NCBI RefSeq assembly: GCF_000230735.2
Contig: NC_019962.1
Location: 1,984,001 to 2,048,000, forward strand
DNA: 64,000 nt
Direction: 5' to 3'
Origin: Natrinema pellirubrum DSM 15624
GTDB lineage: Archaea; Halobacteriota; Halobacteria; Halobacteriales; Natrialbaceae
Positions 1 to 9,057 of the stretch are shown piece by piece. Position numbers and translations under genes: made by a program. Position 1 is the stretch's first letter; each line of letters opens with the position of its first letter. The notes under the pieces were generated by a model that ran no database searches, was not told the origin of the DNA, and saw only the letters and a program-made list of their open reading frames with translations.

Positions 1-1
1 C

Positions 2-2098
2 GAAGACGAGGCGCGCAACGTCCAGTGGTACCTCGAGAACACGCTGTTCGACGTGGTCGGCGAGGTCTACGACGAACTCGCCGATGCGATCGACGAGGAA
101 GTCCCCGGCAGTCTCGAAATCCCGAAGCTCTTCGAGTTTCGGTCGTGGGCCGGCAGCGACCGCGACGGCAACCCCTACGTGACCCCCGAGGTCACGGCGA
201 ACACCCTGGAGCGCCAGCGTTCGGTCGTCTTAGAGCAGTACCGCGATCAGCTCAAACGCCTCTCCGGAGTCCTGAGCCAGGACGGCAGCCGGATCGACGC
301 CGGCTCGGCGTTTCAGGCCTCGCTCGAGGAAGATCGCGAGCGGCTGCCGGGGACCGCTCGGACGGCCGAGGAGCGCTACCCCGACGAGCCGTACCGACAG
401 AAGCTCAAGCTGATGCGCGAGCGACTCCGCCGGGTCGGCGACGTTCGCCCCGGCGGCTACGAGACGGTCGAAGGCCTGCGCGACGACCTCGCGGTCATCG
501 CCGAGAGCCTCCGGGACAACGGGGCCGAAAGCGTCGTCGACGCTCACGTCGACCCGATCCGGCGGCGGGTCGCGACCTTCGGCTTCTCGCTGGCGAGTCT
601 GGACCTGCGGGATCACCAGCAGAAACACACCGACGCCATTGCCGAGGCCCTCGAGGCCGAGGAGATCGACTACCACGGCCTCTCGGAGGACGAGCGGGTC
701 GAGTTCCTGACCGACGCGGTCCTGCAGGACGAGCCCGTCATCGACCTCGAGCGGACGGCGGACCTCTCCGAGGAATCGGCACGAGTCCTCGACCTGTTCG
801 ATCGCCTCGCGGCGTGGCAGACCGAGTACGGGAGCAACGCGATCGACACCTACTGCATCTCGATGACCGAGGAGCCGAGCCACGTCCTCGAGGTACTCTT
901 CCTCGCGGACCAGGCCGGCGTCGTCTCCCTGCCCGAACACTCGGGGCTCGATATCGTCCCGCTTTTGGAGACCGAATACGCCCTCTCGGGGGCCCGCCGG
1001 ATCATGGGCACGCTGTTCGAGAACGAGGCCTACGCGCAGGCGCTGGCGGCCCGCGGGCGGACCCAGGAGATCATGCTGGGGTACTCCGACTCGAACAAGG
1101 AGAACGGCTTTCTCGCGGCCAACTGGTCGCTGTACAAGAACCAGCGCCGGCTCGGCGAGATCTGCGACGATCACGACGTGACGATGCGGCTGTTCCACGG
1201 TCGCGGCGGCTCGATCTCGCGGGGCGGCGGCCCGATGAACGAGGCGCTGCTGGCCCTGCCCAACTCCACGGTCACGGGGCAGGTCAAGTTCACCGAGCAA
1301 GGCGAAGCCATTGCCGAGAAGTACGCCAACCCCCGCATCGCCGAGCGCAACATCGAACAGATGCTCAACGCCCAGTTGCGGGCGCGCAAGCAGGCGCTGG
1401 ACCAGCCCGAAGAGGAGGTCCCCGAGGAGTGGGTCGACGCGATGGAAACGATGGCCGACGCCGCCCGCCGGGAGTACCGCGACCTCTTGGAGAGCGACGG
1501 GTTCGTCCGCTACTTCGAGCAGGCGACGCCGATCACGGTCATCGAAGATCTCGATCTGGGCTCGCGGCCGGCCTCCCGCAGCGGCGAGCGCACGGTCGAG
1601 GATCTGCGGGCGATCCCGTGGGTGTTCTCCTGGACCCAGTCGCGGTGTATCCTCCCGGGCTGGTACGCGCTCGCGACGGGAATCGACGCCTACGCAGACG
1701 ACGGCGGCTCGATGGAGACGCTCCAAGAGATGTACGAGGAGTGGCCGTTCTTCCGGACCACGCTCGACAACGCCGCGCTCTCGCTCTCGCGTACTGAACT
1801 CGAGATCGCCGAGCGCTACGCCGAAATGGCCGACGACGACCTCCGGGAGCGCTTTTTCCCCCGGGTGACCGACGAGTACGAGCGGGCAAGCGAGTTGATC
1901 ACCGAAATCGGCCAGCGCGAACAGTTACACACCCGCGACTGGCTCGGCGAGAACCTCGAGCGACGAAACCCCTACGTCGACCCGCTGAACATGCTTCAGG
2001 TCTACCTGCTCGACCGGACCCACCGGACCGACATCGAGGAGCGAACGCTGCGACTGACGGTCAAGGGGATCGCGGCCGGGATGAAGAACACCGGGTAA
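2..2098 (+). CDS. ppc: Phosphoenolpyruvate carboxylase, 5'-truncated by window edge
   Basis: Carboxylates phosphoenolpyruvate with bicarbonate to oxaloacetate, the anaplerotic feed of the citrate cycle; cytoplasmic. The open frame runs from base 2 with no start, so the N-terminal part lies upstream; about 698 residues are present against roughly 900 in the family. Visible family signatures are RSWAGSDRDGNPYVT near the cut, the FHGRGGSISRGGGP catalytic glycine-rich loop around 1195-1235, and the C-terminal end MKNTG, which is the usual PEPC terminus. The stop is TAA at 2096-2098, followed by 99 bases and then tRNA-Ser. Family identity is secure; only the start is unseen. Confidence 0.97.
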   Translation, partial: EDEARNVQWYLENTLFDVVGEVYDELADAIDEEVPGSLEIPKLFEFRSWAGSDRDGNPYVTPEVTANTLERQRSVVLEQYRDQLKRLSGVLSQDGSRIDAGSAFQASLEEDRERLPGTARTAEERYPDEPYRQKLKLMRERLRRVGDVRPGGYETVEGLRDDLAVIAESLRDNGAESVVDAHVDPIRRRVATFGFSLASLDLRDHQQKHTDAIAEALEAEEIDYHGLSEDERVEFLTDAVLQDEPVIDLERTADLSEESARVLDLFDRLAAWQTEYGSNAIDTYCISMTEEPSHVLEVLFLADQAGVVSLPEHSGLDIVPLLETEYALSGARRIMGTLFENEAYAQALAARGRTQEIMLGYSDSNKENGFLAANWSLYKNQRRLGEICDDHDVTMRLFHGRGGSISRGGGPMNEALLALPNSTVTGQVKFTEQGEAIAEKYANPRIAERNIEQMLNAQLRARKQALDQPEEEVPEEWVDAMETMADAARREYRDLLESDGFVRYFEQATPITVIEDLDLGSRPASRSGERTVEDLRAIPWVFSWTQSRCILPGWYALATGIDAYADDGGSMETLQEMYEEWPFFRTTLDNAALSLSRTELEIAERYAEMADDDLRERFFPRVTDEYERASELITEIGQREQLHTRDWLGENLERRNPYVDPLNMLQVYLLDRTHRTDIEERTLRLTVKGIAAGMKNTG

Positions 2099-2197
2099 CG
2101 CCGCTCGGCTCGAGGTGCCATCGCCCTCGGGCGAACCGTTCGCACGGAGCGAAAAAATCGAAACGGGTAAAAACGTCTCTCGAGTAGAGAGGAGTGA

Positions 2198-2282
2198 GCC
2201 GAGATAGCCTAGCCCGGCCAAGGCGGCAGATTCGAAATCTGCTGTCCTCACGGACACGGGAGTTCGAATCTCCCTCTCGGCG
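2198..2282 (+). tRNA. tRNA-Ser (CGA)
   Basis: A complete class II tRNA cloverleaf is readable. The acceptor strands GCCGAGA and TCTCGGC pair perfectly with discriminator G at 2282. The anticodon stem GCAGA/TCTGC encloses loop TTCGAAA, giving anticodon CGA for serine UCG codons. A long variable arm (TGTCCTCACGGACAC) and the T-loop GTTCGAATC follow. Discriminator G and the long variable arm both support serine rather than leucine. No intron is seen and CCA is not encoded. A short T run at 2284-2287 directly follows and may end transcription. Confidence 0.96.
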
Positions 2283-2578
2283 CTTTTACAGCAACAAACC
2301 GATGAGCGCCGCGTAGCGGCGCGAATCGATGTTCGGTGCTGCAACACGATTCCGGACGATTTGCGGTCGTCCAAACTGACACCGCCGAGTCGTGCTGACT
2401 GGACGCTTCAATTCTCGAGTCGCACCGTCCGATGGCGGCGGAGGGGTACGACATGTTCCGCTCTGGCGCCGACGGTCCCGTCATTTGCAGGCTGGGCCTC
2501 TTTGCGAGGACTTGTGATAGGTGTGGGAACACGAGCCACAATGAACGGACCTCGAGCGACACCGGACCGGTGGGGACG

Positions 2579-4237
2579 ATGAGTTTCGACGACGACACCT
2601 CGGACGACGAGGCGTTTCACCCCCTCGGTGAGTCGTGGCAGGACGACCTCGAGGAGATGCTCGACGAGACCGAGTACGACACCGAACTCGGCATGGAAAT
2701 GGGGAGAGACGCCATGCGGGTCACGAAGGGGGAACTCTCGGAGGAGGAGTTCCACGAGCGATATCACGACGACGTGGTCGCGGAGTTCGGCGAGGACGAA
2801 CGGCCGATCGCCAGCCCGGACGATGCGGACGGCAACGAGGATGGGATCGGGTCGACGCTGTTGGAATTCGCCAACGGCGACGGATCCCGTCGTGAGATGC
2901 TCAAAAAGACCGGGGCCGGGCTGGGGTTCGCGAGTCTCGGCTGGGGCGCGGTCGATCAACAGGAGCCGGAGCCCGCCGTCGAGGAGGCGGGAGAAGTCCA
3001 GGACGCAGACGAGGGAACCCAGTGGGGGATGACGATCGACCTCGAGAACTGTGACGGCTGTCTCGCCTGCGTGACCGCTTGCAATCAGGAACACAACTGG
3101 GACCAGGGGTCAAACTGGATGTACGTCCTCGCCTTCGAGGACGGCTCGGTCGAGTCTCCGGATCCCGACACCGTCGACGTCGACCCCGAGGACTGTGGGG
3201 ACAACCCGGTCGTCCACGAGTTCAACTACCTCGTCCGCCCGTGTCAGCACTGCACCGACGCGCCCTGCGAGAAGGTCTGTCCGACGACGGCCCGTCATAC
3301 CCGCGAGAAGGGTGGGATGGTACTGACCGACTACGACATCTGCATCGGCTGCCGGTACTGTCAGGTCGCCTGCCCGTACGGCGTCAACTACTTCCAGTGG
3401 GAGGAACCGGAAACCGACGAGGACGAACTCAGTGCCGACATGGTCTACGACTATCGCGACCGGCGCGTCAGCGCTCGTGCCCCTCGCGGCGTCATGTCGA
3501 AGTGCGTCTTCGACCCCGCCCGTCAGGACGGGAACTTCGGCGAGGGCAACGTCGGCACGGTCGCCTGCGAGGTCGCCTGCCCACCGAACGTGATCCAGTT
3601 CGGCGACAAGAACAACCCCGCGAGCGATCCCGAACGGTACAGGGAGAACCCGGCTCGATCGCGAACGATCATCAACCTGAATGCGGAGCTTCCGTCCGCG
3701 GATTCGGTTTCGTCGTCGCTCGAGGGCGTCAGCGGGAATTTAGACGCGGTCATCGATGCCGTCGACGAGTTCACGAGGACGCGAATCGCGCTCGCGACGG
3801 GGGTCCAAATCACCCAAGAGGAGTACGAGGAGGAAGCGCCGCCGGGCGATTCGCTCCCGGACAAGGAAACGGGCATCCTCGAGGTCGTCAGCGCGATCGA
3901 AGACACCGGCCTCGTCCTCGAAAGCGAGCAGGTTCGCGAGGAACTCGGGTTGCTGGCGGACCAGTTCGAGGGGCCGAGCCAGGACGTCCAGGTCGCCGAC
4001 ACGGAAGAGGTCGCACAGGAACTGTTCGAGGATTACGTCAACGCGCCCCAAAACGAGTTCGAGTTGCTCGCGGATATCGGAACGAACCCGAACGTCGACT
4101 ACCTCGGCCATGAACCCGGGCCCGAAGCCGAGCAGGTTCGCGGACCGGTCTCGTACGCGGACGTCGGCATGCTCAATAGGCGCCAGAACGCCCTCGAGAA
4201 GCGGACTATCGGCCTCGGGCCGATCGACTCGTCTTGA
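2579..4237 (+). CDS. Multi-cluster 4Fe-4S ferredoxin-type electron-transfer protein (DmsB/PsrB-like) with haloarchaeal N-terminal domain
   Basis: Probable electron-transfer subunit resembling the iron-sulfur subunits of molybdopterin oxidoreductases. The ATG at 2579 starts an acidic N-terminal domain of about 90 residues, then a Tat-like stretch SRREMLKKTGAGLGF, then four cysteine groups: CDGCLACVTAC, CQHCTDAPCEKVC, CIGCRYCQVAC and a last group CVFD...CEVAC. In the last group the second cysteine of the usual CxxC is aspartate (codon 3512-3514), so one cluster may be 3Fe-4S or Asp-ligated. A C-terminal region of about 180 residues matches nothing I recognise. No molybdopterin subunit or membrane anchor lies nearby, so the partner is unknown. 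An in-frame ATG at 2432 exists, but 2579 begins the acidic domain. Confidence 0.85.
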   Translation: MSFDDDTSDDEAFHPLGESWQDDLEEMLDETEYDTELGMEMGRDAMRVTKGELSEEEFHERYHDDVVAEFGEDERPIASPDDADGNEDGIGSTLLEFANGDGSRREMLKKTGAGLGFASLGWGAVDQQEPEPAVEEAGEVQDADEGTQWGMTIDLENCDGCLACVTACNQEHNWDQGSNWMYVLAFEDGSVESPDPDTVDVDPEDCGDNPVVHEFNYLVRPCQHCTDAPCEKVCPTTARHTREKGGMVLTDYDICIGCRYCQVACPYGVNYFQWEEPETDEDELSADMVYDYRDRRVSARAPRGVMSKCVFDPARQDGNFGEGNVGTVACEVACPPNVIQFGDKNNPASDPERYRENPARSRTIINLNAELPSADSVSSSLEGVSGNLDAVIDAVDEFTRTRIALATGVQITQEEYEEEAPPGDSLPDKETGILEVVSAIEDTGLVLESEQVREELGLLADQFEGPSQDVQVADTEEVAQELFEDYVNAPQNEFELLADIGTNPNVDYLGHEPGPEAEQVRGPVSYADVGMLNRRQNALEKRTIGLGPIDSS

Positions 4238-4325
4238 CCTCCTTTCACCCCAATCGAGACGGCAGTCAGGGGCCGAGCCGTTCGAAACCCCACGCATTCA
4301 AGCGACTCGAGCCGAACGGGCGACT

Positions 4326-4526
4326 ATGGACCGTCGAAAGCGACTGATCGTCGGGGGCCTCTGGATCGGGGTCGCGATCGTGATGGCGACGACCCTCGAG
4401 GTCGGCCTGCCCACGTCTGCGAGCGCGGTCGCTCGCCTGTTCGTCGTCGCCGTCGCTCTGTTTCTGGCCGCCGTCTACGCGCTCGACCCGTGGAACGTCG
4501 TGAGCGATCCGTTCCGGCAGGGATAG
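4326..4526 (+). CDS. Small two-helix membrane protein, unknown function
   Basis: A 66-residue protein starting at ATG 4326, 88 bases after the Fe-S protein on the same strand. A short basic N-terminus (MDRRKR) precedes a hydrophobic segment near residues 8-26 and a second one near 34-53, so it is probably a two-helix inner-membrane protein. No motif points to a function. It could be a membrane partner of the Fe-S protein, but that rests only on adjacency. Confidence 0.6.
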   Translation: MDRRKRLIVGGLWIGVAIVMATTLEVGLPTSASAVARLFVVAVALFLAAVYALDPWNVVSDPFRQG

Positions 4527-4592
4527 GCCAGCGCCGACGCCGTCGCTCTCCGGTGGATCGGACCGCGAGAACCGAGTCGGCCACCGAACTCC

Positions 4593-6125
4593 TCAGTCGT
4601 CGGCCGGTGCGAGCGGCTGCTGGTCGGCCGCGAGCAGCCGATCGAGCGCGTCGACCATCGCTTTCACGCTCGCACGAGTGATGTCGGCCTCGCTGCGGGC
4701 GACCGTCACCGAGCGGTCATTGCGGACCATCGTGACTTCGACAGTGACGACGGCGTCGGTGCCGCCAGTGACGGCGTCGACGTGGTAGGACTCGAGTTCG
4801 GCGTCGGCCATCGAGCCCAGCGCCTCGCGGACGGCGGAGACGGCGGCGTCGACGGGGCCGGAGCCGGTGCCGCTGGCGACGCGTTCCTCGCCGTCGACGT
4901 CGAGGCGGACGCTCGCGGTCGGGACCGCCCCGCCGCTGGTGGCGGAGAGATCGAGGAGGTCGACGACGCGCTCGCGGTCGTCCCCGGTGACGTCCTCGGC
5001 GATCGCCAGCAGGTCGGCGTCGGTGACCCGGCGGCCACGGTCGCCCAGTTCCGTCACGCGAGTCGCGATCTCGGCGACCTCGTCGTCGGCGGCCTCGACG
5101 TCGTGTTCCTCGAGCGCGGCCCTGACGCCGGCGCGACCGGTGTGTTTGCCCAGCGCGAGCCGGCGTTCGCGCCCGACCGTCTCAGGGGCGTAGGGCTCGT
5201 ACATCTTGTCGTCTTTGAGCGTGCCGTCGGTGTGGATGCCGCTCTCGTGGGTGAAGGCGTTCTCGCCGATGACGGCCTTGTTCGGCGGGAGCTGGACGCC
5301 CGTCGCCCGGGCGACGGTCTGGGCGAGGTCGTACACCTCTTCGAGATCGAGCGTTTCGACGTCGTAGACGTGATCGAGCGCGATCGCGACCTCTTCGAGG
5401 GCGACGTTGCCGGCGCGTTCGCCGAGCCCGTCGACCGTGCAGTGGACCAGGTCGGCCCCCGCGGAGACGGCCGCGAGCGCGTTCGTGACGCCCAGCCCGA
5501 GGTCATCGTGGGTGTGGGCGCTCACCGGACCGAGGTCGGCGAGTCGGGAGACGGCCTCGTGGGTGTGTTCGGGGCCGGTGTGGCCGACGGTGTCGGCGAA
5601 ACAGAATCGGTCCGCGCCGGCCTCGAAGGACGTCTCGGCGAGTTCCTCGAGGTAGTCGAGATCCGCTCGCGAGCCGTCCTCGCCGATGACCTCGACCCAG
5701 AGGTCGTTCTCTTTGGCGTAGGCCACCAGTTCGGCGGTGTTTTCGAGGTTGTCCGCGCGGGACGTGCCGACCTTGCCCTCGACGTGGCGATCGCTGGCGG
5801 GGACGACGATGTGAACCCCGTCGACATCACACTCGAGCGCGAGGTCGATGTCGCCTTTCATTCCGCGACAGAAGCTGGTGACGCGGGCGTCGAGATCGAG
5901 GTCGGTCACCCGCGAGATGGCCTGTCGCTCACCCGCACCGGTACAGGCGCTGCCGGCTTCGATGACGGAGACGCCCGCGCGCTCGAGCGAGCGGGCGATT
6001 TCGACCTTCTCGTCGGGCGAGAGCGAGACGCCCGGCGCTTGCTCGCCGTCGCGAAGCGTCGTATCAAGCAGGCGTACTGTACGGTCCGATGCGATCGTCT
6101 GTTCGGGTGAGTGAGTTACAGGCAA
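4593..6125 (-). CDS. 2-isopropylmalate synthase / (R)-citramalate synthase family enzyme
   Basis: DRE-TIM metallolyase condensing acetyl-CoA with a 2-oxoacid (2-oxoisovalerate for leucine, or pyruvate for isoleucine); the sequence does not settle which. Seen: [15 protein letters not shown] signature near the N-terminus, [13 protein letters not shown], the metal-binding [10 protein letters not shown] and a GERAGNV loop, then a C-terminal LeuA-type regulatory domain (about the last 150 residues), suggesting feedback control by an end-product amino acid. The frame stays open to GTG 6275, overlapping the TGA of the upstream DUF192 gene, but those 50 residues look non-conserved. I prefer TTG 6125, about 45 bases downstream of a TATA-like TATAAT on the minus strand at 6171-6176. 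GTG 6194 is another option. Confidence 0.9.
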   Translation of the reverse strand: MPVTHSPEQTIASDRTVRLLDTTLRDGEQAPGVSLSPDEKVEIARSLERAGVSVIEAGSACTGAGERQAISRVTDLDLDARVTSFCRGMKGDIDLALECDVDGVHIVVPASDRHVEGKVGTSRADNLENTAELVAYAKENDLWVEVIGEDGSRADLDYLEELAETSFEAGADRFCFADTVGHTGPEHTHEAVSRLADLGPVSAHTHDDLGLGVTNALAAVSAGADLVHCTVDGLGERAGNVALEEVAIALDHVYDVETLDLEEVYDLAQTVARATGVQLPPNKAVIGENAFTHESGIHTDGTLKDDKMYEPYAPETVGRERRLALGKHTGRAGVRAALEEHDVEAADDEVAEIATRVTELGDRGRRVTDADLLAIAEDVTGDDRERVVDLLDLSATSGGAVPTASVRLDVDGEERVASGTGSGPVDAAVSAVREALGSMADAELESYHVDAVTGGTDAVVTVEVTMVRNDRSVTVARSEADITRASVKAMVDALDRLLAADQQPLAPADD

Positions 6126-6170
6126 GAGTGGTGAATTACGGGAACTGCGGGTGTTGTCGTCGGAACGGTG

Positions 6171-6177
6171 ATTATAC
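6171..6177 (-). promoter_or_regulatory. Possible TATA box for the LeuA/CimA-family gene
   Basis: The minus strand reads GAGTATAATCACC here, the only clear AT-rich box in the region between the DUF192 gene and the synthase core. It lies inside the longest possible reading frame. If it is the promoter, translation must start downstream, which favours the TTG at 6125. Confidence 0.35.
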
Positions 6178-6271
6178 TCGTCGGAGAATTTCACGCCCAG
6201 CCGGGTCGCCCCGACTTCCTCTATCCTCGTCAGATGGCGTATGGCGTGCCATTGTATCCCGTCACAACGTA

Positions 6272-6685
6272 TCACGGTGTCTTAAAACCGCCGGTTCCGG
6301 ACTCGGGGCCGGCGTCCTCGAGGCGGACCCGGTCGCCGGCCTCGACACCCGCGGCGCTGCCGGCCGGCAGTTCCACGATGAGATCGGCTCGGGCGCGGGC
6401 GAAACTCCGCCACGGCCGGAGCCGCTCGACGCGCTGGACGACTCCGTCCTCTATCCAGAGGGCGTCGATCGGAAAGAACACGAACAGCATGTGAAGGTCC
6501 CGGACCGCCGGGTCGTCGAACCGAAAGGCGAGCGCGTAGTCGTCGGGCACCGAGCGCCGGAACATGAGCCCGCGGGCCTGGCTCACGAGCGTGTCCGCGA
6601 CCTCGACCGTCGTCGCCAGCGTTTCCGTCCGCTCCTCGACTATCTCGTCGTCGGCGTCGGACGCCGGCTCGTGGACGAGTCGCAC
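6272..6685 (-). CDS. DUF192 family protein
   Basis: A 137-residue DUF192 protein. Visible conserved features are the core RGLMFRRSVPDDYALAF, the LHMLFVFFPIDALWI strand pair and the C-terminal ELPAGSAAGVEAGDRV. DUF192 proteins are small beta-barrel proteins, often exported, of unknown biochemical role. The start is GTG at 6685; the frame stays open further upstream toward the palindromic repeat, so a slightly longer N-terminus is possible. It lies just upstream of the synthase gene on the same strand. Confidence 0.8.
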   Translation of the reverse strand: MRLVHEPASDADDEIVEERTETLATTVEVADTLVSQARGLMFRRSVPDDYALAFRFDDPAVRDLHMLFVFFPIDALWIEDGVVQRVERLRPWRSFARARADLIVELPAGSAAGVEAGDRVRLEDAGPESGTGGFKTP

Positions 6686-6730
6686 GACCTCGAGTCCGAA
6701 CGGCGACGAGAAAAAGGTCTCGGGCCGCGC

Positions 6731-6816
6731 CTATAGTAGCCACTGAAAGTCATTGCACACCTGATCGCACGACAGCGTTGCGATCAGTGTGTGAATCGTT
6801 TCAGTGGCTACTATAG
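6731..6816. repeat. Palindromic mobile-type repeat, copy A (MITE-like)
   Basis: An 86-bp near-perfect palindrome. The outer arms are an exact 18-bp inverted repeat, CTATAGTAGCCACTGAAA at 6731-6748 and its complement at 6799-6816. An inner pair, CTGATCGCA and TGCGATCAG, extends the hairpin. Related copies lie at 33074-33149 and 41381-41456. The right end lies inside the coding region of the winged-helix gene at 6801. TA lies just inside both ends, compatible with a TA target duplication but not proof of one. Confidence 0.85.
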
Positions 6817-7247
6817 AGATCCGCGACCGTCGCTGCAGCGTCGAACGCCGCCAGCACGCCCTCCTCGAGCAGGAGCCGGCCGAATTCGGAGAGTTCGTAT
6901 TCGGGGCCGTCGACCGACGGGTCGACGAGGCAGGGCATTCGCTCGGCGAGGACGCCGCCGTCGACGAGCGCGTCGATGGCGGGTTCGATAGCCGCCTCCC
7001 CGTCGTCCGTTTCGGCCGCGATCTCGGGAACCGTCACGCCGTCGTCCGAGTGTGCGTACACCGCGTACGCGACCGCAAACTGGTCGCGGTCGCCGATCGC
7101 GTCGACGGCCGCGAGGACGTCGTCGGTCGAGAGGAGGGTGTCGGGATCGTCGGTCGGAAGCACGACCGGCGGTAACGCGGGCCGGGGGCAAAACCCCATC
7201 GACGGCGACGGCTGACTTCCCTCGGACGCGGGCGGTCGATTCAACAT
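6801..7247 (-). CDS. Winged-helix-type protein whose 3' end is made by the palindromic repeat
   Basis: Predicted 148-residue protein; the likely functional part is a winged-helix DNA-binding fold: LSTDDVLAAVDAI, DGVTVPEIAAETDDGEAA, IEPAIDALVDGGVLAER, YELSEFGRLLLEEG. This layout resembles small haloarchaeal transcription regulators. The last codons (TAT AGT AGC CAC TGA, residues YSSH) come from the palindromic repeat inserted at 6731-6816, so the original C-terminus was probably different. The first 25 residues are proline-rich and may not be translated; an internal start is possible. Regulatory target unknown. Confidence 0.65.
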   Translation of the reverse strand: MLNRPPASEGSQPSPSMGFCPRPALPPVVLPTDDPDTLLSTDDVLAAVDAIGDRDQFAVAYAVYAHSDDGVTVPEIAAETDDGEAAIEPAIDALVDGGVLAERMPCLVDPSVDGPEYELSEFGRLLLEEGVLAAFDAAATVADLYSSH

Positions 7248-7272
7248 CCCCGGAGCCCTAGTGCCGGCGACG

Positions 7273-7797
7273 ATGGAGAAAACGCCGCAGGGAACCTCGG
7301 TCGGCGTCGACGACCCCTACGAGTTCGCGGGCGTCTGTGACTACCTGACCGGCGAGGGGACGTGTCGGTACGCCTTCGATCACTACGACCACGACCCCGA
7401 GTTCGCCCGCGAGCGCGCTGCCGAGGACTACGAGTGTCCCGTCGTCGACCCCGAGTCCGACCCCTCGTGGGCCGACTGCCCGCACTTCCGGTCGCGGAAT
7501 CACGATCGCGAGTGCGTTCGCTGTGGCCTCGCGGAAAAGCGGATGGCCCACGACGACGAGCGACCGCTGCTCGAGGAACACCACCTCTCCTACGATCGCG
7601 ACGGCGAGACCCTCTCTCACGAGATCACGGTCTATCTCTGTCGCTGGTTCCACTCGAAGGTCCACGATTCGTGGGCGCGGATCACCGACGACGCCGCGCC
7701 CGACCCCGAGGCGATCGCCGCCCTCGAGCAGCGACGGGGCCGCGAACAGTCGGAACTGGGGTTCGAGTCGGCGGCGGAACGATACGACGACTCCTAG
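7273..7797 (+). CDS. Haloarchaeal conserved Cys/His-rich protein, HNH-like
   Basis: About 174 residues, conserved-looking, with probable metal-binding groups: CDYLTGEGTC, CPHF, CVRCG, then EEHHLSY and LCRWFHSKVH. The spacing of EEHH and the later H/H resembles the core of HNH-type folds, but nuclease activity is not shown. I believe it belongs to a haloarchaeal DUF (DUF7097-like), from memory only. ATG 7273 is chosen over GTG 7261 because it is the stronger codon and begins MEKTPQG. The gene is convergent with the SDR gene. Confidence 0.75.
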   Translation: MEKTPQGTSVGVDDPYEFAGVCDYLTGEGTCRYAFDHYDHDPEFARERAAEDYECPVVDPESDPSWADCPHFRSRNHDRECVRCGLAEKRMAHDDERPLLEEHHLSYDRDGETLSHEITVYLCRWFHSKVHDSWARITDDAAPDPEAIAALEQRRGREQSELGFESAAERYDDS

Positions 7798-7815
7798 CGG
7801 CCGCGAAGCCGCGGC

Positions 7816-8772
7816 TCAGACGAGTTTGCGGACCAGCCCGTAGAGCTTGTCGCGAATCGAGGCCGGGAGGAACCGGGCGTACAGCCCGTACTGCGCGAGG
7901 GGACCGACCGGGTACCGGGCCGGCGGATCGGGGCTGGTCGCCGACTCGAGGATCGCCTCGGCGACGTCCTCGGGTTCGGAGGCGAAGGGGCCGCCGCTAC
8001 CGCCGCCGATCAGTTGGGCGTCGTCGTAGAGTTCGTACAGCGACTCGTAGTCTGCCGTTCGCTCGTTCTCCGGAAGTTCCTCGTCGACGCGGGTCGTAAA
8101 CGCCGTCTCGACCGGCCCGGGTTCGATCAGCACCACGTCGATGTCGAACTCGTCGACTTCGGCCCGCAGTGCGTCGCTCATCCCCTCGAGGGCGAACTTC
8201 GAGCCGGAGTACGCGCCCGAGCCGGGCATCGAGATCCGGCCGGAGACGCTCGAGACGTTGACGATTCGGCCCTCTCCCTGGGCACGCATGTGCGGGAGGG
8301 CGGCGCGGGTCAGCCGGTGGGGGCCGTAGACGTTGACGTCGAACTGTCGGTGGAGGTCGCTCGTCGAGACGTCCTCGAGCGGGCCCATCTGGGCGTAGCC
8401 GGCGTTGTTCACGACGCAATCGATCGAGCCGGCGACGTCGACGACTTCCTCGACGGTCCGGGCGACCTGTTCGGGGTCGGTGACGTCCAGCGCGAGGGTC
8501 TCACAGCCCTCGTCCGCGAGGTCGGCGACGTCGTCGACGTTGCGCGCCGTCGCGAAGACCTGCCAGTCGTCGTCGAGGAAGGCGCGGGCGGTCGCGCGAC
8601 CGATGCCGGACGAGCAGCCGGTGATGAGTACCGACTGCTTGCGCGTGTAGCGGTCCTCGTCGCCTGCGGGGCCCGCGTCGTCCACGGTGGTCTCGCGGCC
8701 GGGGTCGTCCTCGACGACGGTCCCGTCGGCGCCATCGTCGGCTGTCCTCTCGACGTCCGCATCGGTAGCCAT
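7816..8772 (-). CDS. Short-chain dehydrogenase/reductase (SDR)
   Basis: Classical NAD(P)-dependent SDR of 318 residues. Seen: cofactor motif TGCSSGIG, structural NNAG (VVNNAGYAQMG), catalytic Ser in VSSVSGR and the YxxxK pair in YSGSKFALEG; IEPGPVET follows as usual. An N-terminal extension of about 45 acidic residues precedes the Rossmann fold, so the start at ATG 8772 (MATDADVERT) is likely but could be further in. Open frame upstream of 8772 lacks family similarity. Substrate unknown; the family includes oxidoreductases of sterol-like and fatty alcohol substrates. Confidence 0.92.
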   Translation of the reverse strand: MATDADVERTADDGADGTVVEDDPGRETTVDDAGPAGDEDRYTRKQSVLITGCSSGIGRATARAFLDDDWQVFATARNVDDVADLADEGCETLALDVTDPEQVARTVEEVVDVAGSIDCVVNNAGYAQMGPLEDVSTSDLHRQFDVNVYGPHRLTRAALPHMRAQGEGRIVNVSSVSGRISMPGSGAYSGSKFALEGMSDALRAEVDEFDIDVVLIEPGPVETAFTTRVDEELPENERTADYESLYELYDDAQLIGGGSGGPFASEPEDVAEAILESATSPDPPARYPVGPLAQYGLYARFLPASIRDKLYGLVRKLV

Positions 8773-9057
8773 ACGCGACGGGTTCGTGCGACGATACCTA
8801 AGTATCGATGGTTTGTCGCGCTGATCGTACTGTTCGGATTCGGCGACGATCACGGGGTGACGAGCGACCCCCTCGAGACGGCAAACGACCTGAAAGCCCC
8901 CGGATCGATCGACTCGCGCGCCTCGGTGCGCTCCTCGCTCCCGACGGTCGCTGCGGTGCTTCCGTCGTCGTGCGTCGTCGATCGGCCCGGCCCCTTTCAG
9001 TCCCACCCGCCGCGGGTGGACGGTCGGCAGGCAATCGCCGGTGGAGTGGCGAATCGG

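Noticed and set aside
230-1726. 498-residue minus-strand frame inside ppc
   Set aside because: It lies fully antisense to a well-supported gene; its Arg/Val-rich composition is the usual shadow of GC-rich codons.
4782-6110. 442-residue plus-strand frame antisense to the LeuA/CimA-family gene
   Set aside because: No family motif; the minus strand carries clear LeuA-type motifs.
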